Assembly: GCA_016185125.1 (NCBI GenBank)
Contig: JACPOC010000052.1
Location: 1-64,000 of the forward strand
DNA: 64,000 nt
Direction of reading: 5' to 3'
DNA from: Bacteroidota bacterium
GTDB taxonomy: Bacteria > Bacteroidota > Bacteroidia > B-17B0 > Aurantibacillaceae
Translations under genes and position numbers: made by a program
Shown: one piece after another, positions 54,892-63,308 of the stretch
Numbering within the stretch: position 1 is the stretch's first letter
Layout: every line of letters starts with the position of its first letter
The notes under the pieces: generated by a model
Database searches by the model: none
What the model was told of the DNA's origin: nothing
What the model saw: only the letters and a program-made list of their open reading frames with translations

Positions 54892-55762
54892 AAAATATTA
54901 CACACCTATTCGTCATGCAAAATGGTTTGCCAGCGGCGCTGTTGCCTTGCTTATTTTTATTTTGCTCCGGGTTTTTGTATTTGACATTGTAAAAATAAAC
55001 TCGCAAGACATGTTATCCACCTACGGAGTGGGTTCAACGTTTCTTATAAAAAAATTGGCGAACCATTATCAAACTAATGATTTTGTTTACTACACGTTCC
55101 CTTCAATAGATTCAACAATAAATGGCACCCGTTGCTTACAGCGGATAATAGGACTTCCGGGAGATACCATTGAAATAAAACAAAAACTTTTGTACATAAA
55201 TAATTTTTTAATTACGGATATGCCGGATCTTAAACATAATTATTTTATTAAAAGTAAAATTAAACTGGATACAGTTTTTAAAACGCGCTATAATTTGATT
55301 GAAGGCGGGCAAATATCTGAAAACCTTGATTATAGTTTTTCATTAACTGCTTTGGAAGCGGATGTCCTTAAAAAAGATTCGTTAATAGTAAAGGTAACTA
55401 TGAAAACAGAGTTAAAAGATGCATTTGACGAAACACTGTTCCCTTATTCGCATCATTTTAACTGGAACATGGATAACTATGGCAAACTCTATATCCCGAA
55501 AAGAAATGACACACTTACATTAGATTCAATCAATATTTATTTATACGCAAACCTTATCATTACCTACGAAGGCAATGATTTAAAAATAAAAAACGACAGT
55601 ATTTTTATCAATCAACAATATTCAAAGAAGTACGCCGTTCAAAAAAATTATTATTTCGTTATGGGAGATAATAGGGATAACTCCAATGATTCACGCATGT
55701 GCGGCTTTATACCTGAAGAGTATATTAAAGGCAAAGTGATATCTGTTTTAAGAAAAAAGTAA
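54878..55762 (+). CDS. Signal peptidase I paralogue lacking catalytic Ser and Lys
   Basis: An S26-family membrane protein of about 271-294 residues. Aligned with lep[15 protein letters not shown] stands where [14 protein letters not shown] is, so the catalytic Ser is Asp; [15 protein letters not shown] stands at KRCVGIAGD, so the catalytic Lys is Gln. Box E ([20 protein letters not shown]) is intact. It should therefore be inactive as a protease. The first ordinary start is TTG at 54947, but the frame is open back to 54875 and encodes a basic N-terminus ([19 protein letters not shown]) before the membrane helix; CTG at 54878 would be the start, overlapping lepB by 14 bases. Possible roles are regulation or substrate binding for LepB. 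Confidence 0.75.
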   Translation: MEKFKKYYTPIRHAKWFASGAVALLIFILLRVFVFDIVKINSQDMLSTYGVGSTFLIKKLANHYQTNDFVYYTFPSIDSTINGTRCLQRIIGLPGDTIEIKQKLLYINNFLITDMPDLKHNYFIKSKIKLDTVFKTRYNLIEGGQISENLDYSFSLTALEADVLKKDSLIVKVTMKTELKDAFDETLFPYSHHFNWNMDNYGKLYIPKRNDTLTLDSINIYLYANLIITYEGNDLKIKNDSIFINQQYSKKYAVQKNYYFVMGDNRDNSNDSRMCGFIPEEYIKGKVISVLRKK

Positions 55763-55763
55763 A

Positions 55764-56399
55764 ATGAACGTTCTGCTCAGCACCGCTTATTGGCCCAACT
55801 TATATTATTTCTATTACATATTTAATGCAGATACTATAACTATAGAGCAGCAGGATCACTACATAAAACAAAGTTATAGAAACAGAACGCGCATTTTAAC
55901 CGCTAACGGCAGCTTAGATTTAACAATTCCCATAAAAAAAACCGCGCATAAAGAATTAGTTTCAGAGCTTCAAATTTCATACAGCGATCAATGGCAAACC
56001 AAACACTGGCGCGCAATTACCAGTGCCTACAAAAATTCCCCTTACTTCGATTTTTTTGAGGATGATATTAAAAAAATGTATACAACTGATTATGAATATT
56101 TAATCGACTACAATCTTGAACAGTTAAAAATAATATTCGGACTTTTAAGAATTAAAAAAGAAATAATTCTTAGTACAGAGTATATAAAAGAACCTGAAAA
56201 TACGATTGATCTTAGAGAACACATTCATCCAAAAAAAACATTTTCGAAAGATGGCCCTGATAACTTTTTACTGAAATCTTATTATCAAACGTTCGAGAGC
56301 AAATTCGGATTCACTCCCAACCTCAGCATACTTGATCTTGTTTTAAATAAAGGTCTTGATACCTTACATTATTTCCCTAAAGAAACTTTAACGTTATAA
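55764..56399 (+). CDS. WbqC-family protein
   Basis: A 211-residue cytoplasmic protein. VLLSTAYWPNLYYFYYIFNA and SYRNRTRILTANGSLDLTIP are the conserved WbqC start, and SDQWQTKHWRAITSAYKNSP carries the central block. WbqC is found in O-antigen clusters, with unclear activity. It lies one base after the dead signal peptidase and is probably co-transcribed with it and lepB. Its 3' end overlaps the convergent gene 56369-57403 by 31 bases. Confidence 0.85.
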   Translation: MNVLLSTAYWPNLYYFYYIFNADTITIEQQDHYIKQSYRNRTRILTANGSLDLTIPIKKTAHKELVSELQISYSDQWQTKHWRAITSAYKNSPYFDFFEDDIKKMYTTDYEYLIDYNLEQLKIIFGLLRIKKEIILSTEYIKEPENTIDLREHIHPKKTFSKDGPDNFLLKSYYQTFESKFGFTPNLSILDLVLNKGLDTLHYFPKETLTL

Positions 56400-57403
56400 G
56401 CCCCTTTATTACCGGAATTAAACACCGTTTCGTAAATAGATATCATGATCATGCCCGAGGTTTTTGCAGTACCACTGAATTTTGCCCCGGCCTTTAAATT
56501 TTCGGTAGAAGCTTCTCCAATTTTATAAACTAACTGACCATAAGTGGGATATCCACCTGAAGAATATTCGCCTACTTCTCCACCTGAACTATACGGTTTT
56601 GTAAATTCGGCAGCTCCTTCTGCCTTGCTGCTTCCATCGGGTTTATATTTAGAGTTGCTTAAACTTGCAAGAGTTACCTCGCCATTGGCAGTGATGTTGA
56701 ATCGCTGCCCTGCTTTTACGGTAACACCTGTTTTAAGCCAACCGCCATTCGTATTTCCGGAAATATGTTTGGAGGCCGGCACTTTAAAAGAAAACTCACC
56801 TTTTCCGGGCTCCACGGCAACAGAAATATCAACACTTTTAATCTTTTCTTTAGGCACAGATAGGTTTCCGTATTCTGTTTTTATATCCATCTTGGCAAAA
56901 TTATAGGTGCCGCCCATTGTATAATTATTATCCATGGTTAAAATATCTTCAATAGGAGCATCGTAATTTAAATTACCTGAAGCTTTAATTTCTGACAAAG
57001 CATTATCAATGGTAAATTCTCCTGAGTAAGTTGACTCCTCTGAAATATTTTTCGGATCATTATAAAATTCATTAATTGCCGGGATAGCTTTAATGCCAAG
57101 TTTAACAAGATCGTTATAAGCGCTTTTACGAGTATCTTCATTATTACTGGTTGAAAGTATCTTCAAATGAGTTTTAGCTTTTTCATTGGTGGTATTATCT
57201 TTTCCTAATCCTACTTCAATATGACTGATTTTACCAACAGGTATTATTAATTTGCCGTAAGCGGTAATTAATTCTATGTCATTGATGGTAGTGGTGCCTT
57301 TAATAATGTTTCCATCTAAAAGATCAAGGCTAACATCGGCCAGCTTTTGTGCAGACATATTAATTACCGAAAACGCTACCAATGCAAAAATTACTTTCTT
57401 CAT
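56369..57403 (-). CDS. Exported protein with duplicated strand motif and lectin-like end
   Basis: A 344-residue protein with signal peptide MKKVIFALVAFSVINMSAQ. The motif (L/I)xTxYGxLxxPxxKIxxxxI occurs twice, at about residues 45-62 (LITAYGKLIIPVGKISHI) and 172-190 (DIKTEYGNLSVPKEKIKSV). Between them lies a helical part (AYNDLVKLGIKAIPAINEFY). The last ~120 residues (TVKAGQRFNITANGEVTLAS, YGQLVYKIGE, GMIMISIYETVFNSGNKGAY) resemble the LecA-like galactose-binding jellyroll. A sugar-binding envelope role is possible; not proven. Confidence 0.68.
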   Translation of the reverse strand: MKKVIFALVAFSVINMSAQKLADVSLDLLDGNIIKGTTTINDIELITAYGKLIIPVGKISHIEVGLGKDNTTNEKAKTHLKILSTSNNEDTRKSAYNDLVKLGIKAIPAINEFYNDPKNISEESTYSGEFTIDNALSEIKASGNLNYDAPIEDILTMDNNYTMGGTYNFAKMDIKTEYGNLSVPKEKIKSVDISVAVEPGKGEFSFKVPASKHISGNTNGGWLKTGVTVKAGQRFNITANGEVTLASLSNSKYKPDGSSKAEGAAEFTKPYSSGGEVGEYSSGGYPTYGQLVYKIGEASTENLKAGAKFSGTAKTSGMIMISIYETVFNSGNKGAYNVKVSLGK

Positions 57404-57427
57404 GATGTTGAAATTTTATTAAAAAGA

Positions 57428-58333
57428 TTATATCCCCAAAGTTCCGCTCAACATAGTAACATCAGTAGTAGAAGTAGAATCTATTGGTTTAATGGCTATA
57501 ACCGGAACCTTGCTCAGGTGAATAACCTGCTGTGCATAAGGTCCCAGAAAAAAACCGCTAAGTTCCGCGTCCTGATCGGTCATTATTACTAAAAGATCAG
57601 CATCAATTTTTTGCGTATAATCAACGGTGGCCGTGGCTCGGTTTTTTACATTATTTAAAACGTCAGAACTAAAGCTTACACCTTTTTCCTTTGCCAGTTT
57701 TTCAATTTGATGAATAATTAATTCTATAGAAGGTTTTTCATGCTCTTCGCCCTGGCTCAATAAAGCAAGTGCGCAAACCTGAGCATTGAATTTTTTAGCC
57801 ATCTCTAAAGTATAATTAACTTTTTGACGGGTGTGGGCACTCGTATCAATTGGCAACAAGATTTTATTATAACCTTCATGCAGTGCCTCGCTGCTCATAG
57901 CCATAGTAGGACAATGAGATTTAGTAAGTACTTTAAGCGCGTTGCTTCCAATTACTAATTCTTCAAGCGGTGAGTATCCATGCGTTCCCATTACAATTAA
58001 GGATGCGTCAATTTCTTTAGCCACATTAACAATTTCATTACTTGGGTTGCCGGTTTTAATTATAAATTCAATTTTAACATCATGCTCCAATTTAAACTCT
58101 TCCGCCAACTGTGCCAGTTTTTGTTCTGCTTTATTTTCAATATCATTATTGGCTGTAAATTGCATCAACGGAACGAACATATTTTGCGCCATGTACTGCG
58201 CGTTAATTACATGAAGTAAGTACACATCGCCCTTTGACAGCTTGGCAATATAAGCACCGTGCCTGATAGCAAGTTCGGAAGTTTCACTGAAATCAACAGG
58301 AATTAAAATTTTAGAAGAATTAAAATGAATCAT
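57428..58333 (-). CDS. Universal stress protein, two Usp domains
   Basis: A 301-residue cytoplasmic protein made of two UspA domains in tandem. The first (about residues 8-145) ends in SLIVMGTHGYSPLEELVIGS, an ATP-binding motif (G-2x-G-9x-G-S/T), and starts ILIPVDFSETSELAIRHG. The second (about 155-285) is degenerate, with LLVIMTDQDAELSGFFLGPY lacking the glycine pattern. The regulation is presumably by stress or energy state. It stands alone; the ABC-F gene ettA is just upstream on the same strand. Confidence 0.88.
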   Translation of the reverse strand: MIHFNSSKILIPVDFSETSELAIRHGAYIAKLSKGDVYLLHVINAQYMAQNMFVPLMQFTANNDIENKAEQKLAQLAEEFKLEHDVKIEFIIKTGNPSNEIVNVAKEIDASLIVMGTHGYSPLEELVIGSNALKVLTKSHCPTMAMSSEALHEGYNKILLPIDTSAHTRQKVNYTLEMAKKFNAQVCALALLSQGEEHEKPSIELIIHQIEKLAKEKGVSFSSDVLNNVKNRATATVDYTQKIDADLLVIMTDQDAELSGFFLGPYAQQVIHLSKVPVIAIKPIDSTSTTDVTMLSGTLGI

Positions 58334-58396
58334 ATTTATTGAAGATTAATTATTATTTGAATAATTAAATATAATAAAAACTTAAAGACGAAATAA

Positions 58397-60091
58397 TTAA
58401 ACCGCTAATTTCTTATAGCGAGGGCGTTTAGGTTCAACATTTCCTAAGCGCTTCTTTCTGTTTTCTTCGTATTCGCTGTACCCCCCTTCAAAATAAACAA
58501 CACTGCTGTCGCCTTCAAAAGCCAAAATATGCGTACAAACCCTGTCTAAGAACCACCTGTCGTGACTGATAATTACCGCGCAACCGGCAAAGTTTTCCAG
58601 ACCTTCCTCCAGCGCACGAAGCGTGTTTACATCCAAATCGTTGGTAGGCTCATCGAGTAATAAAACATTCCCCTCTTCCTTTAAAGCCATAGCAAGATGC
58701 AAACGGTTACGCTCTCCACCGGAAAGCACACTCACCTTTTTACCCTGATCGCTGCCTGCAAAATTAAATTTAGAAATATAAGCACGCGAATTCATTGGCT
58801 TTCCTCCCAAAATCAAATTATCCAGGCCACCGCTGATAACATCATACACGGTTTTATTAGCCTCTAATTCTTTATGATTCTGATCCACATAACTGATCTT
58901 AACTGTTGGCCCAACCTTGAACGAACCACTATTTGGATTTTCTTCACCCATAATCATACGAAATAAAGTAGTTTTACCTGCACCGTTAGGCCCTATAATT
59001 CCTACAATTCCTGCAGGCGGTAATTTAAAATTTAAATGCTCGTATAATAACCGATCGCCAAATCCTTTACTTACCTCAATGGCTTCAATTACTTCAGAAC
59101 CAAGCCGCGGACCGTTAGGAATAAAAATCTCCAGGTTGTCTTCTTTTGCTTTGGTATCTTCCCCTAACATTTTTTCGTAATTGCCTAAACGCGCTTTTTG
59201 TTTAACCCCACGGCCTTTTACGCCTTGACGCACCCATTGTAATTCGCGCGCTAATATTTTTTGACGTTTACTTTCAGTTTTTTCTTCCTGCTTTAAACGC
59301 GCGCCTTTTTGCTCGAGCCAGCTGCTGTAATTACCTTTCCAAGGAATGCCTTCGCCCCTGTCTAACTCCAAAATCCATCCTGCAACATTATCAAGGAAAT
59401 ATCTGTCGTGGGTTACTGCAATAATGGTTCCCTTGTACTGTTGCAAATGTTGTTCCAGCCAATCAACACTTTCAGCATCCAGGTGATTGGTTGGCTCATC
59501 TAATAATAAAATATCCGGCTCTTGTAATAACAAACGGCAAAGAGCAACCCGGCGTCTTTCTCCTCCAGATAACACTTTTATGAGAGTATCGCTTTCCGGA
59601 CAACGCAAGGCATCCATCGAACGCTCCAAACGGTTATCGAGATTCCAAAGATCGTGTTGATCAATCTGCTCCTGAAGCGCCGCTTGACGATTGATGAGTT
59701 TATCCATTTTATCAGGATCGTTCAAAATCTCTTCGTCGCCAAATTTATTATTAACCTCTTCAAATTCGTTTAAAACATCCATGTGCTTTTGTACCCCTTC
59801 GCGCACTACTTCAATCACCGTTTTATTTTCATCCAGTTTTGGCTCTTGCTCCAGCATACCAATGGAATAGCCGGGCGATTGATGTATTTCCCCAATATAA
59901 TCTTTATCCATTCCCGCAATTATGCGCAGTAGAGTAGATTTACCGGAACCATTTAAACCTAAAACGCCTATTTTGGCGCCGTAATAAAATGAAATATAAA
60001 TATCCTTAAGTACCTGCTTTTGAGGCGGATGAATTTTTGAAACGTTAACCATACTGAATATGATTTGGCGTCCTTCGGGTGTGGTAGACAT
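58397..60091 (-). CDS. ettA: Energy-dependent translational throttle protein EttA
   Basis: A 564-residue ABC-F ATPase. Both ABC domains are intact: [54 protein letters not shown]; and [53 protein letters not shown]. The linker and the C-terminus (YEENRKKRLGNVEPKRPRYK) match EttA, which senses the ADP/ATP ratio at the ribosomal E site and throttles the first peptide bond. Compare the more degenerate ABC-F at 41370-42986. Confidence 0.94.
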   Translation of the reverse strand: MSTTPEGRQIIFSMVNVSKIHPPQKQVLKDIYISFYYGAKIGVLGLNGSGKSTLLRIIAGMDKDYIGEIHQSPGYSIGMLEQEPKLDENKTVIEVVREGVQKHMDVLNEFEEVNNKFGDEEILNDPDKMDKLINRQAALQEQIDQHDLWNLDNRLERSMDALRCPESDTLIKVLSGGERRRVALCRLLLQEPDILLLDEPTNHLDAESVDWLEQHLQQYKGTIIAVTHDRYFLDNVAGWILELDRGEGIPWKGNYSSWLEQKGARLKQEEKTESKRQKILARELQWVRQGVKGRGVKQKARLGNYEKMLGEDTKAKEDNLEIFIPNGPRLGSEVIEAIEVSKGFGDRLLYEHLNFKLPPAGIVGIIGPNGAGKTTLFRMIMGEENPNSGSFKVGPTVKISYVDQNHKELEANKTVYDVISGGLDNLILGGKPMNSRAYISKFNFAGSDQGKKVSVLSGGERNRLHLAMALKEEGNVLLLDEPTNDLDVNTLRALEEGLENFAGCAVIISHDRWFLDRVCTHILAFEGDSSVVYFEGGYSEYEENRKKRLGNVEPKRPRYKKLAV

Positions 60092-60227
60092 GATTTTAAA
60101 TTTAAGGTAACGAAGTTAACGAATGTTTAAAGAAATAAAAAACTTTAAGCTTAAATCCAATTTTATGACTTAAGAAATCCTTGCCACTATGCTTCATCAA
60201 CGCGGGAAATTACGCGAAAGAAGGAAT

Positions 60228-60548
60228 TTAATCTTTTTTCCAAAGCGAGAAATACAATTTGATATCGCGGTAACAAATAAGTTTTATTTTTTCCACTTCA
60301 AAGTTTTCACTCCGGAATAAACCTTTCGAGTTAAGATTATCTTCCTTAATACCTGAGCCGTTCAAGCTAAGCTGAAACAGCTTTCCCTTCCCATCGACTG
60401 CTTCCATAAAAAGCGTAATTTTTTCAGAAAAAGATTCGTACTCTATTTTATAATAGAGATTGTTAATATTAATTTTGGATGGAAGTACAAGTGTAACATC
60501 ATCCTTATCGGTTAAATCAATAATTATTCTGTTGAAAATAGTATACAC
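60228..60548 (-). CDS. Small protein of unknown function
   Basis: A 106-residue protein starting with GTG. Nothing marks it as secreted. Segments VTLVLPSKININNLYYKIEY and FQLSLNGSGIKEDNLNSKGL suggest a small beta sandwich. There is no recognised family. It lies 137 bases from the start of ettA, on the same strand and downstream, so it could be read from the ettA region only in reverse order; it is more likely a single-gene unit. Confidence 0.45.
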   Translation of the reverse strand: MYTIFNRIIIDLTDKDDVTLVLPSKININNLYYKIEYESFSEKITLFMEAVDGKGKLFQLSLNGSGIKEDNLNSKGLFRSENFEVEKIKLICYRDIKLYFSLWKKD

Positions 60549-60698
60549 ACTTTAAAATAAGCAAAAAAAGTACCAGTTTTAGTCATGAAGTATTCCGCCG
60601 ATATTTTACCAAACTATTTACCAAGCTGAGAAAGTGGTAGAAATTATGGGATAAATTGTAGAAAATCTTTCCCTTCAATGAGTTAACTCTACAAAAAG

Positions 60699-60751
60699 TA
60701 ACCCGAGGGGTTAGGAACTAAAAGGGATAAATAAATTCCTGCCCCTTAGTT
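60699..60751 (+). promoter_or_regulatory. Two adjacent hairpins in the leader of the 60798 gene
   Basis: TAACCC-GAG-GGGTTA (60699-60713) is a perfect 6-base stem, and AACTAA...TTAGTT with an inner GGG/CCC (60717-60751) forms a second, imperfect hairpin just after it. They lie 47-99 bases before the start codon and may be a structured 5' leader. I recognise no known riboswitch. Confidence 0.35.
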
Positions 60752-60797
60752 GGCACGAAATTTTTAGTCAGTTTAACATAACCAATTAAAAAAAATT

Positions 60798-61208
60798 ATG
60801 AAAAAATTAATTATTGTTTTTATTACCTTGCTGTTTGCACAGGCAAATACCATTATGGCTCAGAAACCTGGCGTTGTGGTTAGTAAAAAAGAAGGGTGGC
60901 ATAAAATAGGCGAAGTTAAAGCAAATTTTAAAATGGAGAAAGAATCCATTGTTGTTATTGGTGCCGATAAATTCAAAGCTGTTAAATTAATGGTGAAAGA
61001 AGCTCCTATTAACATCTTGGCCATGCAAGTGTTTTATGAAGGCGGAACTTCTGATGAGATTAAAGTTGAGAATGAGGTTAAAGCCGGAGAAACCACAAAG
61101 GACTTTAATGTAAAAGAAATAGCTATTAAAAAGGTTTCATTTACATACAAAACCCAACCTAACTCAAAACATGATAGAGCGCATGTTGAACTCTGGGGAT
61201 TGAAATAA
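60798..61208 (+). CDS. Small exported protein, conserved family without name
   Basis: A 136-residue protein with signal peptide MKKLIIVFITLLFAQANTIM and AQ cut site. The mature part is one beta domain: GWHKIGEVKANFKMEKESIV, VIGADKFKAVKLMVKEAPIN, AMQVFYEGGTSDEIKV and the end HVELWGLK. I recall similar small secreted proteins in Bacteroidota and Proteobacteria, all of unknown role. A strong terminator follows at 61221-61258. Two hairpins precede it. Confidence 0.72.
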   Translation: MKKLIIVFITLLFAQANTIMAQKPGVVVSKKEGWHKIGEVKANFKMEKESIVVIGADKFKAVKLMVKEAPINILAMQVFYEGGTSDEIKVENEVKAGETTKDFNVKEIAIKKVSFTYKTQPNSKHDRAHVELWGLK

Positions 61209-61220
61209 ATTTTAAAACCA

Positions 61221-61258
61221 AAAAAAAACCGGTTCAAAAGCGAACCGGTTTTTTTTTT
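61221..61258 (+). terminator. Rho-independent terminator
   Basis: Perfect 9-base stem AACCGGTTC (61227-61235) and GAACCGGTT (61242-61250), six-base loop, followed by about ten T. The A tract on the other side makes it work in both directions. It lies 13 bases after the stop codon of 60798-61208. Confidence 0.92.
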
Positions 61259-61279
61259 GCCTTTTTAAGGTTTTGGGTG

Positions 61280-61296
61280 AATTGTGCCACACAATT
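61280..61296. repeat. 17-base palindrome, possible operator
   Basis: AATTGTG-CCA-CACAATT is a perfect 7-base inverted repeat with a three-base centre, about 200 bases upstream of the DUF2779 gene. The symmetry fits a dimeric regulator, but no regulator is adjacent. Confidence 0.3.
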
Positions 61297-61494
61297 ATCA
61301 ATGTTTTTTAAAATTTAAATTTTCATAATCTGTATTCCGGTCAAAATCTCTTCAATCACTAATTTGTGAGATTTGATAATTATTCATCGCAAATATTAAG
61401 TCAAAATTGAAACTTTGAGCCTGCAAAATAATCTTTAACAATCTTTTGAGGAGTAAATTTAAACGCTTATTTATAAAATCATTATATTTATATC

Positions 61495-62946
61495 TTGGCC
61501 TCCTACTCCATAAGCAAATCTTCTTTCCTTAAATTTGAACAATGCTCTAAAGCGTTTTTTCTTTATAAAAAACACCCTTATTTAAGAGATAAATTATCCA
61601 TTGATAAAAGGCTAACGTTTAAACGCGGTAACGATGTTGGTTTTTTTGCGCAAAAGCTTTTCCCCGGAGGTATTGATGTTTCGGTGGAAACAAAAAACGC
61701 AACTCAGGCCTATGAACTTACTCAAAAATTAATAGAAAGTAAACAAAGCGTTATTTACGAAGCCACTTTTATTTTTAAGGAAGTGCTGATAATGGCGGAT
61801 ATTCTTCACTATGAAAACGGCCGTTATTTTGCGTACGAAGTAAAAAGTTCCATTAAAGTTTCTGAAGTTTATTTGCGGGATGCCTGCCTTCAATACTACG
61901 TTTTAAAAAACAGTTTGCCGGGCTTTGAAGATCTTTTTTTAACCACCTTAAATGCCGATTACATTCTGGAAGGCGAGATTGACCCTAGAAAATTATTTAA
62001 AAAACGCAGTGTTAAAAAAGAGGCGGAAAAAAATTTCGGATATTTTGAGGATAAAATTAAAGATGCTTCACTTCTTATAGAAATGAATGCTATCCCAAAT
62101 ATCAGTGTTGGCAAACATTGTTTTAAACCATACCCATGCGATTTTTTTGATACTTGCTGGAAAGATATTGCAAACGAAGAAAGCATTTTTAATCTTCCTT
62201 TTATTAATAAAGATAAACTGTTTGAATGGCACGAAGCAGGAATTAAAAACGTTTCTGAGATTAAAGATGAATGGATAGAAAAGCCCGGCCATTTAAAAAT
62301 AAAAAATTCTTTTGTCAATAAAAGTGCCATTATAAATCGTCAAAAAATTTCAGAGTTGCTGGCCACTTTGCAGGAACCTCTGGCAGCCGTTGATATGGAA
62401 ATTTGGTCGGCGGCCATACCCCAATTAGCCGGAACAAAACCCTTTCAACAAATTCCTTTTCTATTTTGCGTAAGCGATGGCTATAAGGAAAATTATTTTT
62501 TATCAGAACATTTTACCGATGAACGCGAAAAATTTGCACAAGAACTTATTGCGCAAACAGAAAAATACAACACCTTATTGGTGTACGATAAAACAATGGA
62601 AGAGTTGGCTATTAATGGCTTAAAATCTTATTGTTCAGAGTATGCTCTGGAACTGGAAAAGGTAAAAGAAAAGCTTGTAGACGTATTTGATATTTTTAGG
62701 GATTTGCATTACTATGATCCAAAATTCAAAAATAATTTTTCTCTTAAAACGCTAAGCGAGGTTTTTAACACAGGGGTTACCTATTCTGATATTCAATCCG
62801 GACTAGAAGCTATGAATCAATTTGAAGTACTGCGAAATGAACCAGAGGGAATTGAGAAGCAGAGGTTGCGGCAAAATTTAATTGATTATTGTATGAATGA
62901 CGCCACAGCCACTCTAAAACTTGTAGAATATCTTAAAAAACTTTAA
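61495..62946 (+). CDS. DUF2779 protein: Cas4-like nuclease plus RNase H-like domain
   Basis: A 483-residue protein starting with TTG. The N-terminal half has the PD-(D/E)XK pattern: Glu89, Asp102 (IMADILHYEN) and EVK at 115-117 (YFAYEVKSS). Cys17 (FEQCSKAF) and Cys209, Cys215 and Cys221 (HCFKPYPCDFFDTC) are spaced as the four ligands of the iron-sulphur cluster in Cas4/AddB-type nucleases. The C-terminal DUF2779 domain has VDMEIWSAAIPQLAGTKPFQ (Asp300, Glu302) and YCMNDATATLKLV, as in a DEDD/RNase H-type exonuclease. Substrate and pathway unknown. A -7-like TATATTTA ends four bases before the TTG. Confidence 0.85.
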   Translation: MASYSISKSSFLKFEQCSKAFFLYKKHPYLRDKLSIDKRLTFKRGNDVGFFAQKLFPGGIDVSVETKNATQAYELTQKLIESKQSVIYEATFIFKEVLIMADILHYENGRYFAYEVKSSIKVSEVYLRDACLQYYVLKNSLPGFEDLFLTTLNADYILEGEIDPRKLFKKRSVKKEAEKNFGYFEDKIKDASLLIEMNAIPNISVGKHCFKPYPCDFFDTCWKDIANEESIFNLPFINKDKLFEWHEAGIKNVSEIKDEWIEKPGHLKIKNSFVNKSAIINRQKISELLATLQEPLAAVDMEIWSAAIPQLAGTKPFQQIPFLFCVSDGYKENYFLSEHFTDEREKFAQELIAQTEKYNTLLVYDKTMEELAINGLKSYCSEYALELEKVKEKLVDVFDIFRDLHYYDPKFKNNFSLKTLSEVFNTGVTYSDIQSGLEAMNQFEVLRNEPEGIEKQRLRQNLIDYCMNDATATLKLVEYLKKL

Positions 62947-62949
62947 ACT

Positions 62950-62980
62950 AAAAACCCCCAACCAAACGCTGAGGGCTTTT
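62950..62980. terminator. Possible bidirectional terminator
   Basis: AAAACCCCC at 62951-62959 can pair with GAGGGCTTTT at 62971-62980 (with one bulge and one G-U pair). It lies between the convergent genes 61495-62946 and 63001-63273. The stem is weak, so the call is tentative. Confidence 0.4.
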
Positions 62981-63000
62981 AATTTCTATAACACTAAAAA

Positions 63001-63273
63001 TTAGTGTTTTTTTCCACCTTTTGAGTGAGAAGCTATTGAATCAGCTACACGAGCAGAATCAGCAGCATGGGCAGCAGCAGCAGCAGTTGCTTCAGCAGCA
63101 TGAGCGGCTTCAGCTTCAGCAGCAGCAATTGAATCTTGCTTAGTTTTTTCTACAGCAGCAATTGAATCCGCTTTTTCTTTTTCGCGTTTTTCAATTTCTT
63201 CTTTTGATGGACCACAAGCTACAAAACCAGCAGTTAAAGCTGCAATAGCTACAATTGATAATACTTTTTTCAT
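63001..63273 (-). CDS. Alanine-rich small lipoprotein
   Basis: A 90-residue protein with signal peptide MKKVLSIVAIAALTAGF and lipobox VACGPS. The mature part is an uninterrupted helix-forming sequence rich in Ala, Glu, Lys and Asp (EKREKEKADSIAAVEKTK, later runs of Ala), which suggests a coiled coil, and ends in a basic tail GGKKH. This looks like a structural outer-membrane lipoprotein of the Lpp kind, but with no sequence link to it. The perfect promoter at 63309-63341 and its short length suggest strong expression. Confidence 0.75.
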   Translation of the reverse strand: MKKVLSIVAIAALTAGFVACGPSKEEIEKREKEKADSIAAVEKTKQDSIAAAEAEAAHAAEATAAAAAHAADSARVADSIASHSKGGKKH

Positions 63274-63308
63274 TTGTTGTCTTTTTTTATTAGGGTTAAA
63301 TTCAGGCG

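Noticed and set aside
63050..63130. GCA/GCT-rich short repeats that look like microsatellites or a CRISPR-like array
   Set aside because: They are alanine codons of the Ala-rich lipoprotein; there are no spacers and no repeat period of CRISPR length.
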